From: Paraburkholderia podalyriae
GTDB taxonomy: Bacteria; Pseudomonadota; Gammaproteobacteria; Burkholderiales; Burkholderiaceae
DNA length: 64,000 nt
Assembly (NCBI RefSeq): GCF_014397785.1
Contig: NZ_VZQQ01000007.1
Span: 62,001 to 126,000 of the forward strand
Direction of reading: 5' to 3'
Part shown: piece after piece, positions 8,565-16,945 of the stretch
Position numbering within the stretch: the first letter of the stretch is position 1
How the letters are laid out: each line of letters starts with the position of its first letter
Position numbers and translations under genes: made by a program
The notes under the pieces: generated by a model
Told to the model about the DNA's origin: nothing
The model's database searches: none
Seen by the model: the letters and a program-made list of their open reading frames with translations, nothing else

Positions 8565-8912
8565 ATGCAAATCCATTTTCCGAACGAAGCGCCTGAATAT
8601 TCAGGTCGCGAACTTACCCTGGCGTTTCCGGCAATGGTCGATGGGCAAAGGGTGGAGTGCATGATTACCGCGGAAGCGCTTGAAGATCATTTCGGCGCGG
8701 CGTCTTCCCGGCTGGAGGACATGATCGTCGCGTTCGACACGCACCGGCCGCGCATCGAGGCCGCCACGCGCCGGCTGTTGTCGGAAACGCGCGCCCGGTG
8801 TCTGGTGCTAAGAAGCGGTTACGTGCGTTTTTATGAGGCGAACTCAAACGATCCGCCGCAGCGTCCGATCCTTGAACACCAGATGGTGCGCGATCGCCGC
8901 GAGCGCATGTAG
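8565..8912 (+). CDS. DUF1488 family protein
   Basis: A 115-aa protein whose first 85 residues match DUF1488 (MQIHFPNEAPEYSGREL, then a VECMITAEALEDHFG segment, ending RCLVLRSGYVRFYE). Family members usually end near that FYE. This frame continues about 30 residues (SNDPPQRPILEHQMVRDRRERM) and overlaps the 3' end of the convergent cytochrome b561 gene by 69 bp. The ATG at 8565 is favoured because the family N-terminus starts there. Function is unknown. The C-terminal extension is either real or a consequence of lost stop-codon spacing. Confidence 0.72.
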   Translation: MQIHFPNEAPEYSGRELTLAFPAMVDGQRVECMITAEALEDHFGAASSRLEDMIVAFDTHRPRIEAATRRLLSETRARCLVLRSGYVRFYEANSNDPPQRPILEHQMVRDRRERM

Positions 8913-9377
8913 TCCGATTACCCAATAGAAGACGTTGCCGAGCCACTCGTGTGCGTCCTTCAGGAGCGGCCGCGCGATCGAATCCGCACGGATCAGCGTG
9001 AAGCCGATGTCCGTCCATGCGAGCGACACCGGCCGCCCGCCCGCGTTGACCATCAGCATACCGAGCAGTGGCTGCGCGAAGATGAACACGTAGAGCGCGA
9101 GGTGCGCGGCGCGCGCGAGAAAAGCAAGCAGCCGGTTGCTTTCCAGTTCCTCCGGCGCGCCGGCCCACAGTCTCCATAGCAGCCGCAACACGGCCAGCCC
9201 GAGCACCAGCGTGCCCGCCCAGTAATGCACGCCGGTCCACAACGCGCGACTGTCGGAGCCGCGCGGGCCACGGATTTCGATGGCCAGATACGCTAGCGCG
9301 ACCAGCACAAAAGTCACCCAGTGGAAAAAGATCGCGGGTTTCGTGTAACGGTCCGTGGTGCGGTGATATGAGGACAT
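8844..9377 (-). CDS. Cytochrome b561
   Basis: A 177-aa inner-membrane dihaem cytochrome of the bacterial b561 (CybB/YodB) family, which oxidises quinol or superoxide in known members. Four hydrophobic helices lie near residues 15-35, 52-72, 88-108 and 145-165. Candidate haem ligands are His19 (FFHW), His51 (VHYW), His143 (DAHEW) and His157. The ATG at 9377 begins MSSYHRTTDRYTKPA, the family N-terminus, but has no clear ribosome binding site; the frame is open further upstream through a tandem repeat. The 3' end overlaps the convergent DUF1488 gene. Confidence 0.9.
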   Translation of the reverse strand: MSSYHRTTDRYTKPAIFFHWVTFVLVALAYLAIEIRGPRGSDSRALWTGVHYWAGTLVLGLAVLRLLWRLWAGAPEELESNRLLAFLARAAHLALYVFIFAQPLLGMLMVNAGGRPVSLAWTDIGFTLIRADSIARPLLKDAHEWLGNVFYWVIGLHALAAIAHHLVFKDRTLRRIV

Positions 9378-9386
9378 GGCGGCTGG

Positions 9387-9430
9387 GGCGACCGGTCTAT
9401 CGCGACCCGGTCTATCGCGACCCGGTCTAT
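9387..9430. repeat. 15-bp tandem repeat upstream of the cytochrome b561 start
   Basis: Two exact copies of CGCGACCCGGTCTAT (9401-9415 and 9416-9430) follow a near-copy lacking one base (9387-9400). The array starts 10 bp upstream of the assumed start codon of the b561 gene, in its leader or in an unrecognised N-terminal extension. Confidence 0.85.
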
Positions 9431-9510
9431 CGTCGTTCGAAAGATCGGATGATAAACGCTCCCCGAGCCCGACGACACATTCGACCACCCCGCCGCGCGA
9501 GCTCCGGTGC

Positions 9511-10812
9511 TCACTCGCTGCCGAGATAGAAATACCGGAACAGGAAAATCGCCGCGATGATCCACACGACCAGCTTCACCTGGCGCGCCTGGCCCGTCAG
9601 CAGCTTGAGCCCCGCGTACGAGATGAAGCCGAACGCGACGCCGTTCGCGATCGAGTAGGTGAACGGCATCATCAGCGCGGTCAGCGCGGCCGGCACGACT
9701 TCGGTCGCGTCGTCCCACGGCAGGTCGAGCATTTCGCGCAGCATCAGGCACGACACGTATAGCAGCGCGGGCGCGGTCGCATATGGCGGCACGACTTCGG
9801 CGAGCGGCGCGAAAAACAGCGCCGCGACGAACAGCACGGCGACCGTGATCGCGGTCACGCCGGTACGGCCGCCGGCCTGCACGCCCGACGCGCTTTCGAT
9901 ATATGCCGTCGTCGACGACGTACCGAGCATCGAGCCGGCGAGAATCGCGGTGCTGTCCGCGAGCAGCGCGCGGTTCAGCCGATGCATCTTGCCTTCCACC
10001 AGCAGCCCCGCGCGGTTCGCGACGCCCATCAGCGTGCCGGTCGCATCGAACAGCTCGACGAGGAAGAACACCAGCACCACGTTCAGCACGCCGCTCGACA
10101 GCGCGCTGCGGATATCGAGCTAGAACAGCGTCGGCGCGATCGACGGCGGCGCGGACACGATGCCGTGAAACTGGTTGCCGCCGAAGAAAAAGCTCAGAAT
10201 CGTCACGCCGACGATACCGGTCAGGATCGCCCCGCGCACACGCATATGATCGAGCGTGACGATACCGAAGAAGCCGATCGCGGCGAGTACGACGTGCGGG
10301 TCATGCAGATTGCCGAGCGTGACGAGCGTGGCCGGATTGCCGACCACGACGCCGGCCGACTTCAGCGAAATGATCGCGAGAAAGAGGCCGATGCCGCCGG
10401 TGATCGCGATCCGGATCGAGTGCGGAATGCCCTTGACGATCACCTCGCGCACGCGGAACAGCGTGACGATCAGGAACAGGCAGCCGGAAATGAACACCGC
10501 GCCGAGCGCGGCCTGCCACGTGTAGCCCATGCCCTTCACGACCGTGTACGCGAAGTACGCGTTCAGGCCCATGCCGGGCGCGAGCGCGATCGGGTAATTC
10601 GCGTACAGACCCATGATCAGCGACGCGAGCGCGGCCACGAGGCAGGTCGCGACGAACACCGCGCTCTTCGGCATGCCAGCGTCTCCGAGAATCGCCGGGT
10701 TCACGAAGATGATGTAGGCCATCGTCAGGAAAGTGGTCGCGCCGGCCAGCACTTCGGTGCGCAGGTTGGTGTCGACGGCGTCGAAACCGAAGTAGCGTTT
10801 GATCGAGTCCAT
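9511..10812 (-). pseudogene. AzgA-type guanine/hypoxanthine permease interrupted by an amber codon
   Basis: NCS2-family purine transporter of the AzgA branch. The N-terminal part (10812 to 10123, 230 aa; starts MDSIKRYFGFDAVDTNLRTE, with ALAPGMGLNAYFAYTVVKGMG) ends at TAG, bases 10120-10122. The same frame then continues for about 200 residues to 9511, including LVELFDATGTLMGVANRAGL and the tail IFLFRYFYLGSE. Both halves are in one frame and fully conserved in character, so a single base change (probably CAG to TAG) explains the break. The truncated product would lack half the helices and should not transport. Sequencing error or amber suppression are alternatives. Confidence 0.85.
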
Positions 10813-10955
10813 GTGGCGGGTTTTCTCTCTTTCGTCGTTCAGACAGTGTTTTTGTGATCGAGGCGGTGACCGCGCGGCGGCGTTACGGCGGAATTGTAAG
10901 CACGAATGGCGGTGCCCCGACGCCCGCGGCGGCGCCAGCGGGCCGCCCAGGCCCG

Positions 10956-11450
10956 TCAGGCGGGCGGTTTGCGGTGCGACTGGGGCGCCTGCGCATCACC
11001 GCGCGGCGCCTGACGCGCGAGCCAGCGATCGAGTTCGCCAGCAAACACCTTGCCATCGCGCGCGCTGAAGGCGGCCGGCCCGCCCGTATCGACGCCGCTC
11101 GCGCGCAACTGGTCGAGCATCGAGCGCATGCGCAGACGTTCTTCGATCGTGCCGGGCGTGTACCAGTTGCCGCGTGGATCGAGCGCGTGGGCATTTTTTG
11201 CCAGCACGGCGGCGGCGAGCGGGATGTCGGCGGTGATCACGAGGTCGCCCGCGACCACGCGCTCGACGATCAGCTGGTCGGCGGCGTCGAAGCCGGACGG
11301 CACCTGGATCGCGCGGATCAGCGGCGACGGCGGCACGCGCAGGAACGCATTGGCGACCAGCGTCAGCGGCATGCTGGTCCGGCGCGCCGCGCGATAAAGC
11401 ATGTCCTTGACGACGGCCGGGCAGGCGTCGGCATCGACCCAGATTGGCAT
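10956..11450 (-). CDS. UPF0178 (YaiI/YqxD, DUF188) family protein
   Basis: A 164-aa cytoplasmic protein. The N-terminal [18 protein letters not shown] is the family signature, with a conserved Asp-Ala-Asp-Ala-Cys-Pro, and [17 protein letters not shown] and [10 protein letters not shown] follow. The fold is predicted to be PIN-like, so a nuclease role has been suggested for the family but not shown here. The last 15 residues are Pro/Gln/Arg-rich and unlike the core. It is on the same strand as the purine permease, 143 bp upstream of it. Confidence 0.9.
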   Translation of the reverse strand: MPIWVDADACPAVVKDMLYRAARRTSMPLTLVANAFLRVPPSPLIRAIQVPSGFDAADQLIVERVVAGDLVITADIPLAAAVLAKNAHALDPRGNWYTPGTIEERLRMRSMLDQLRASGVDTGGPAAFSARDGKVFAGELDRWLARQAPRGDAQAPQSHRKPPA

Positions 11451-11590
11451 GGTGGGGTTCCGGCTGAGTGCGGCTGGTTTGCTGCGTGGGAGTTGGAGGG
11501 ACCGGATGATAGCTTGCCGCGGCGCAAGCCGTGCCCATGCCTCCCCCGGTGGGCGGCATTGAGACTGCGACTACGCATGCCGGGCGCGCT

Positions 11591-11854
11591 TTACTGCACT
11601 GCGGTCGGGGCATTGCCTCGCTGCTCGCGCTGTTGCGCAACGATGCGGGCCGCCCGCTGCGCGTTCTCAGGATAGTTGACCCAGTCCAACGGGTCGTAGC
11701 CGGCGGCGAGCCATTCGACGAGCTCGGCGCGGACCTGGGCGCGCGTTTTCGGCGCCGACGGGTCGGCGGGCTGCGTTACCGCTTGCGCGTAGACGGTGCT
11801 GATACCCATGGCGGCCAACAGCGCGCCGAGTCCAATGCGGGAAGACAGTTTCAT
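11591..11854 (-). CDS. DUF4148 small secreted protein
   Basis: An 87-aa exported protein. A signal peptide spans about residues 1-23 (cleavage after VYA), followed by the DUF4148 motif KTRAQVRAELVEWLAAGYDP. The family is abundant in Burkholderia-group genomes and of unknown function. AGGAG precedes the ATG. It stands alone, with the slipin/NfeD operon ending upstream and UPF0178 downstream on the same strand. A second DUF4148 protein is at about 41.4 kb. Confidence 0.85.
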   Translation of the reverse strand: MKLSSRIGLGALLAAMGISTVYAQAVTQPADPSAPKTRAQVRAELVEWLAAGYDPLDWVNYPENAQRAARIVAQQREQRGNAPTAVQ

Positions 11855-11939
11855 GGCGGGCTCCTGCGGAGCGGAAAAACAGCCGGACCCGGTGGATTTT
11901 CGGTGCGCGCCGGGTAAGGCGGTACAAAATATCGTCCGA

Positions 11940-12710
11940 TCACGCCGATGGCTTGTTGAAGCGTTCGATCACCGCGCTCACCAGATCGATCGGCAGCGGA
12001 AACACGATCGTCGAGTTCTTGTCGGCGGCGATCGTCGTCAGCGTCTGCAGATAGCGCAACTGCATCGCCTGCGGTTGCCGCGCGAGCATCTGGGCCGCTT
12101 CGAGCAACTGCTTCGACGCCTGCAACTCGCCTTCCGCGTGAATCACCTTCGCGCGCCGTTCGCGCTCGGCTTCGGCCTGACGCGCGATCGCGCGGATCAT
12201 CGTTTCATTGATATCGACGTGCTTGATCTCGACGATCGACACCTTGATGCCCCACGCGTCGGTTTGCGCGTCGAGCACCTTCTGGATGTCGGTGTTCAGC
12301 TGCTCGCGCTCCGACAGCAACTGGTCGAGGTCGTGCTTGCCGAGCACCGCGCGCAGCGTCGTCTGCGCCAGCTGGCTGGTCGCCTCGAAGTAGCGCGCGA
12401 CCTGGATCACCGCCTTCTCCGGATCGACCACGCGGAAATACACGACCGCGTTGACCTTCACCGACACGTTGTCGCGCGTGATCACGTCCTGGGTCGGCAC
12501 ATCGAACACGACGGTGCGCAGATCCATGCGCACCACCTGCTGGACGATCGGAATGATCAGCACCAGCCCGGGCCCCTTGACCTTCCAGAAGCGGCCGAGC
12601 ATGAACACGACGCCGCGCTCGTACTCGCGAAAAATCCGCACCGACGACGCAATCAGCGCGACCACCAGCAGGAGCAGGATGCTGCCGAAGCCGAATGTGA
12701 AGCCGATCAT
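11940..12710 (-). CDS. Slipin (stomatin/SPFH family) membrane protein
   Basis: A 256-aa SPFH protein. One N-terminal hydrophobic segment (about 5-24) anchors it. The SPFH domain (about 25-190) includes [38 protein letters not shown] and [15 protein letters not shown], and a charged helical region around [17 protein letters not shown] supports oligomerisation. Its start codon overlaps the stop of the NfeD-type protease gene by 4 bp (ATGA). In archaeal and bacterial pairs, the membrane protease cleaves the slipin C-terminus. The two proteins probably act together in the inner membrane. Confidence 0.92.
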   Translation of the reverse strand: MIGFTFGFGSILLLLVVALIASSVRIFREYERGVVFMLGRFWKVKGPGLVLIIPIVQQVVRMDLRTVVFDVPTQDVITRDNVSVKVNAVVYFRVVDPEKAVIQVARYFEATSQLAQTTLRAVLGKHDLDQLLSEREQLNTDIQKVLDAQTDAWGIKVSIVEIKHVDINETMIRAIARQAEAERERRAKVIHAEGELQASKQLLEAAQMLARQPQAMQLRYLQTLTTIAADKNSTIVFPLPIDLVSAVIERFNKPSA

Positions 12711-14329
12711 GAGCGTTCTCCTTGTAAGGCGTCGACCGACGTAACGGGCACCACGGTCAGCGTGAGGCCATTGCGCGCTGTCACGCGCACGCTCTGACCC
12801 GGCGCGGCCGGCGTGGTGCTCGAGACGCGCCAGCGCTCGCCGTGCACGCGCGCCCAGCCGGCCAGCGGGCCGGCCGCCGCGGGTTCCGGTTCGGGCAGCA
12901 AGCCGCCGTCCAGCACCACGCCGACGCAGCCGATCAGCGCCTCCGAGCCCGTCACGACCGGCCGCCGCCGCGCGCGCAGCGCGAGCCGCGATACGCCGAG
13001 CACGAACGTGACGCTGAACACGACGACCGCGGCGATCAGCGCCAGCGGGATGCCGAAGCCGGGGACGTCGGTATCCATCAGCATCATTGCGCCGACCACG
13101 AACGCGACCACGCCGCCGAAGCCGAGCGAGCCGAAGGTCGGCAGGAACGCTTCGCCGATCAGGAAGGCGATGCCGAGAAAGATCAGCCCGAGGCCGACGT
13201 AGCTGATGGGCAGCATCTGCATCGCGAACAGGCCGAGCAGCAGGCTGATCGCGCCGACCACGCCGGGCAGCACGAAGCCCGGATTCGCGAATTCGAAGAA
13301 CAGGCCGTACATGCCGAGCATCAGCAGAATCAGCGCGACGCTCGGATCGGTGATCACGGCGAGAAAGCGGCTGCGCCAGTCAGGTTCGAGCGTGATCAGC
13401 GGCGCGTGCGCGGTGTGCAGCGTGACGCTGCCCGCGCTCGTGACGTACGTGTGGCCGTCCAGCTGGCGCAGCAGGTCCGGCACGTCGCGCGCGACGATAT
13501 CGACGACGTGCTGCGCGAGCGCTTCCTCATCGGACAGGCTCACCGCTTCGCGGACCGCGCGCTCGGCCCAGTCGGCGTTGCGGCCGCGCATCTGCGCGAG
13601 GCCGCGGATGTAGGCGGCGGCGTCGTGGACCTGCTTGCGCAGTTCGGTCGATTGGGTGTCGAGCGGAAGCGCGCTGGCGGGTTCGGACGAAGCGTTGGCT
13701 GACGAAGCTGCGGGCGCGGACGCGCTGCCGGGCAGCGTGCGCATGTCCGGCAGTCCCGGCGTGCCCGAGGTGCCCGGCGGCGCGCCGCCGGCGGGCGGCT
13801 GGTTGCCGCCGATGCCCATCTGGATCGGAGTCGCGGCGCCGAGATTGGTGCCCGGCGCCATCGCCGCGATATGGCTCGCGTAGACGATGTAGGTGCCGGC
13901 GCTCGCGGCGCGCGCGCCGCTCGGCGCGATGAAGGTCGCGACCGGCACCGGCGACGCGAGGACCGCCTTGATGATCTGCCGCATCGACGTATCGAGGCCG
14001 CCGGGCGTATCGAGTTGCAGCACCGCGAGTTGCGCGCGCTGGGTGGCCGCGCGCTGCAAGCCACGCACGATGAAATCGGCGCTGGCCGGCCCGATCGCGC
14101 CGTTCACCGGAATCACGACGACGCTGTTCGCGGCCGCGGCGCCGACGTTGGCTGCGTTGGCCGCATTGGCCGATCGCAGCGGCGCCAGCGCTTCGCGCGT
14201 CGCGAAGCCGAATGCGCATAGCACGCCGAGCACGGCGATGCCGCGCATCAAACGGCCCACGATGCCGCCGCGGATAAGCGGCCTGCGCGGACCGGACTGC
14301 CGGAGCGGAAGACGGGGAGTCGTGTTCAT
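12707..14329 (-). CDS. NfeD-family membrane-bound ClpP-class serine protease
   Basis: A 540-aa protein of the long NfeD class. Order: N-terminal helix (about 25-45), ClpP-like protease (about 68-310), four to five membrane helices (about 320-440) and a C-terminal OB-fold. The catalytic Ser is probably Ser143 in AASAGTY, and Lys232 in [11 protein letters not shown] is the likely dyad partner. Residues about 175-228 are a Gly/Pro/Ala/Ser-rich insert between them. The ATG at 14329 was chosen because MNTTPRL is followed by a basic stretch and then the helix; the longer frame adds 20 unlikely residues. It is cotranscribed with slipin. Confidence 0.88.
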   Translation of the reverse strand: MNTTPRLPLRQSGPRRPLIRGGIVGRLMRGIAVLGVLCAFGFATREALAPLRSANAANAANVGAAAANSVVVIPVNGAIGPASADFIVRGLQRAATQRAQLAVLQLDTPGGLDTSMRQIIKAVLASPVPVATFIAPSGARAASAGTYIVYASHIAAMAPGTNLGAATPIQMGIGGNQPPAGGAPPGTSGTPGLPDMRTLPGSASAPAASSANASSEPASALPLDTQSTELRKQVHDAAAYIRGLAQMRGRNADWAERAVREAVSLSDEEALAQHVVDIVARDVPDLLRQLDGHTYVTSAGSVTLHTAHAPLITLEPDWRSRFLAVITDPSVALILLMLGMYGLFFEFANPGFVLPGVVGAISLLLGLFAMQMLPISYVGLGLIFLGIAFLIGEAFLPTFGSLGFGGVVAFVVGAMMLMDTDVPGFGIPLALIAAVVVFSVTFVLGVSRLALRARRRPVVTGSEALIGCVGVVLDGGLLPEPEPAAAGPLAGWARVHGERWRVSSTTPAAPGQSVRVTARNGLTLTVVPVTSVDALQGERS

Positions 14330-14413
14330 CGCTGAGGGCCGCCGCGCCTGCCGGTGCGAACCGGCGGCGCGGGCCGATACCTCGATCAAGGCTGGCCGGG
14401 TGCCGCTTAAAGC

Positions 14414-15460
14414 TTAGTCCGATTCGGCGCGTCGCGTGAGATCGAACCCCGTGGCCCGGGCCGGTCGATAGTCGGTCGGCCGCATGCCGGTCCATTTACG
14501 GAACGCGCGATGAAACGCGCTCGGCTCCGCGAAGCCGACGGCGTTCGCGATGTCGGCGATCGTGCGTTGCGTGCGCTGCAGCTCGGCGATTGCGATGTCG
14601 CGCCGCAGCGCGTCCTTGATCGACTGATACGTATGGCCCTCCTGTTTCAGATGGCGCCGCATCGTCGCCTCGGCAACGCGCAGGCGCGCGGCCATCTGAT
14701 CGGCCGCGGGCCAGCCCGACATCGGCAGCGCGCGCAGCGTCTTGCGCACGCGCGCGGCGAGCGAACCCGCATTGCGGTACTTGACGATGAAGCTGCCCGG
14801 CGCGTCACGCAGAAACGGGCGCGCCGAGCGGGTGGACTGGATCACCGGCAGTTCCACAAACGCAGGGTCGAGATCGACGTACGACTCGGATTCGTCGAAA
14901 TACAGGTCTTCGCAGAACATCAGCCGGTATTCGTGCGCGGCTGGCGGCGCGGCGCAGCGAAAGCGCGCTTCGAGCAACGGAATGCGCCGGCCGACGAGCC
15001 AGCACACCAGCCCGTACACGAGGATGAAATACGTCGCGTAAGCGAACATCGCCGGCTTGCGCGTGCCCGCGCGTTCGACGAACTTCAGACGCACGCGCCG
15101 CGCGTCGGTGTCGATCGTCGCGCCGAGATCGTCGAGCACGAGCCGCATGAAGCCGACCGCGCGCGCGAGCGCCTGCGCGCCGTTGCGCGCGCCGAGCGCC
15201 ATCTGCGTCATCGCGATGAAGCTGCCGCTTTTCATCGGATGCGAGTCCTGGCCGAAGAACTCGTCGTCGAGCGCGCGTGCGATGCCGGCCCACAGCGCGC
15301 CGTATTGCGCCGACGACACACGGCTTTTCGGCGACGCGAGCATCGGCGCGGCGATGCCGGCCGCGTCAGCGAGCGCTCGCGCATCGAGGCCGCGCAGCTG
15401 CGCGAGCGCGAGCGTTTCCTCGACGAGACTGACGGAGATCGTGCCTTTGTCGCTTTTCAT
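14414..15460 (-). CDS. AraC-family regulator with AraC-binding-like N-terminal domain
   Basis: A 348-aa regulator of the OruR/ArgR-like AraC branch. The N-terminal ligand domain (about 1-215) has GLDARALADAAGI and MFCEDLYFDE. The C-terminal double helix-turn-helix (about 235-335) has VAEATMRRHLKQEGHTYQ and TIADIANAVGFAEPSAFHRA. The ATG at 15460 opens MKSDKGTISVSLVEETL, with no need for the 41-residue upstream extension. It is divergent from the acyl-CoA dehydrogenase/mms operon and is its likely regulator, as MmsR is for mmsAB in Pseudomonas. A 16-bp direct repeat lies in the shared promoter region. Confidence 0.85.
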   Translation of the reverse strand: MKSDKGTISVSLVEETLALAQLRGLDARALADAAGIAAPMLASPKSRVSSAQYGALWAGIARALDDEFFGQDSHPMKSGSFIAMTQMALGARNGAQALARAVGFMRLVLDDLGATIDTDARRVRLKFVERAGTRKPAMFAYATYFILVYGLVCWLVGRRIPLLEARFRCAAPPAAHEYRLMFCEDLYFDESESYVDLDPAFVELPVIQSTRSARPFLRDAPGSFIVKYRNAGSLAARVRKTLRALPMSGWPAADQMAARLRVAEATMRRHLKQEGHTYQSIKDALRRDIAIAELQRTQRTIADIANAVGFAEPSAFHRAFRKWTGMRPTDYRPARATGFDLTRRAESD

Positions 15461-15478
15461 CGGGATTCGGTTTCTCTT

Positions 15479-15494
15479 GCAAAAGCGCTCAGCA
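15479..15494. promoter_or_regulatory. Direct repeat copy 1, candidate AraC-regulator operator
   Basis: GCAAAAGCGCTCAGCA, repeated exactly at 15564-15579, 85 bp away (close to eight helical turns). This copy lies just upstream of the AraC-type regulator start. Confidence 0.55.
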
Positions 15495-15563
15495 TGAGTC
15501 GCTCGTAGTTGATGACGCGGCGGAAAATGACCGGCAGTTATGCACATGCATGGTAGCAGCATG

Positions 15564-15579
15564 GCAAAAGCGCTCAGCA
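15564..15579. promoter_or_regulatory. Direct repeat copy 2, candidate AraC-regulator operator
   Basis: Second exact copy of GCAAAAGCGCTCAGCA, 103 bp before the acyl-CoA dehydrogenase start. AraC-family activators typically bind direct repeats upstream of their target promoter. Confidence 0.55.
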
Positions 15580-15682
15580 ACAATGAGCGGAGCGAGCATC
15601 GAGTGGCGCGAGCCGCGTGCCTACACTTGCCGCATCACCGCGATCGCCAGCACGGCCGCGAGCACCCCACGAGGACGCAGTC

Positions 15683-16816
15683 ATGGACAGCTTCTACACC
15701 GACGAACAACGGATGATCCGCGACGCCGCGCGCGACTTCGCGACCGAATGTCTGGCGCCGCACGCGGCCCAATGGGATCGCGACGCGCAACTGCCGGCCG
15801 AGGTCGTCGCGCAGATGGGCGAACTCGGCTTCCTCGGCATGATGGTGCCGGCCGAGTGGGGCGGCTCCTACACCGATTACGTCGCCTACGCGCTCGCGCT
15901 CGAAGAAATCGCGGCCGGCTGCGCCGCCTGCGCGACGCTGATGAGCGTGCACAACTCGGTCGGCTGCGCGCCGATCCTGAACTTTGGCAGCGCCGCGCAG
16001 AAAGACCGCTATCTGCGCGAACTGGCCAGCGGCCGCACGATCGGCGCGTTCTGCCTGACCGAGCCGCAGGCGGGCTCCGAGGCGAACAATCTGCGCACCC
16101 GCGCGGCGCTGCGCGACGGGCAGTGGATTCTGAACGGCAGCAAGCAGTTCGTGACCAACGGCGCGCGCGCCGGTCTCGCGATCGTGTTCGCCGTCACCGA
16201 TCCCGAGCGCGGCAAGCGCGGCCTGTCCGCCTTCATCGTGCCGACCGCGACGCCGGGCTTCGACGTCGGCCGGCCGGAGCACAAGCTCGGCATCCGCGCG
16301 TCCGACACCTGCCCGATCTCGCTCGATCGCTGCGCGGTGCCCGAGGCCAATCTGCTCGGCGAGCCGGGCGAGGGTCTGCGCATCGCGCTGTCGAATCTGG
16401 AAGGCGGGCGCATCGGCATCGCCGCGCAGGCGGTCGGCATCGCGCGCGCCGCGTTCGATGCCGCGCGCCGCTACGCGAGCGAGCGCGAACAGTTCGGCAA
16501 GCCGCTGAAGGGCCACCAGACGATCGCGAACATGCTCGCCGACATGGCGACGCGCCTGAACGCCGCACGCCTGCTGGTGCATCACGCCGCACGGCTGCGC
16601 TCGGCGGGGCGGCCGTGTCTGTCGGAGGCGTCGCAGGCGAAGCTATTCGCGTCGGAGCTGGCCGAGCAGATCTGCTCGAACGCGATTCAGATTCATGGCG
16701 GCTACGGCTATCTGGAGGACTATGCGGTGGAGCGCCACTATCGCGATGCGCGTATCACGCAGATTTACGAAGGGACGAGCGAAGTGCAGCGGATGGTGAT
16801 CGCGCGCCACGTTTGA
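15683..16816 (+). CDS. Acyl-CoA dehydrogenase, probably isobutyryl-CoA dehydrogenase
   Basis: A 377-aa FAD enzyme introducing the alpha-beta double bond in a short acyl-CoA. The FAD-contact motif [13 protein letters not shown], the [11 protein letters not shown] segment, and the catalytic Glu in [11 protein letters not shown] (about residue 363) are all present. GAGGA precedes the ATG at 15683; a longer frame adds 22 unlikely residues. It is first of five same-strand genes ending with mmsA, mmsB and a crotonase. That context points to isobutyryl-CoA in valine breakdown; butyryl- or 2-methylbutyryl-CoA remain possible. Confidence 0.85.
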   Translation: MDSFYTDEQRMIRDAARDFATECLAPHAAQWDRDAQLPAEVVAQMGELGFLGMMVPAEWGGSYTDYVAYALALEEIAAGCAACATLMSVHNSVGCAPILNFGSAAQKDRYLRELASGRTIGAFCLTEPQAGSEANNLRTRAALRDGQWILNGSKQFVTNGARAGLAIVFAVTDPERGKRGLSAFIVPTATPGFDVGRPEHKLGIRASDTCPISLDRCAVPEANLLGEPGEGLRIALSNLEGGRIGIAAQAVGIARAAFDAARRYASEREQFGKPLKGHQTIANMLADMATRLNAARLLVHHAARLRSAGRPCLSEASQAKLFASELAEQICSNAIQIHGGYGYLEDYAVERHYRDARITQIYEGTSEVQRMVIARHV

Positions 16817-16945
16817 CGGCGGCGCTCGTGCCAGCCGTTTGGGCGCAAAATAGCCTGGCCGCCGATGTCTCGTTGAGGCACCGCAGCGGCAACCCGGCGA
16901 AAGCCGCCGGCAACAGAAAAAGACCGAGCGAAACAGGAGACGACG

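Noticed and set aside
9982..10857. Long plus-strand frame opposite the purine permease
   Set aside because: Antisense shadow: charged, Arg/Asp/His/Gln-dominated translation typical of the reverse frame of a high-GC gene.
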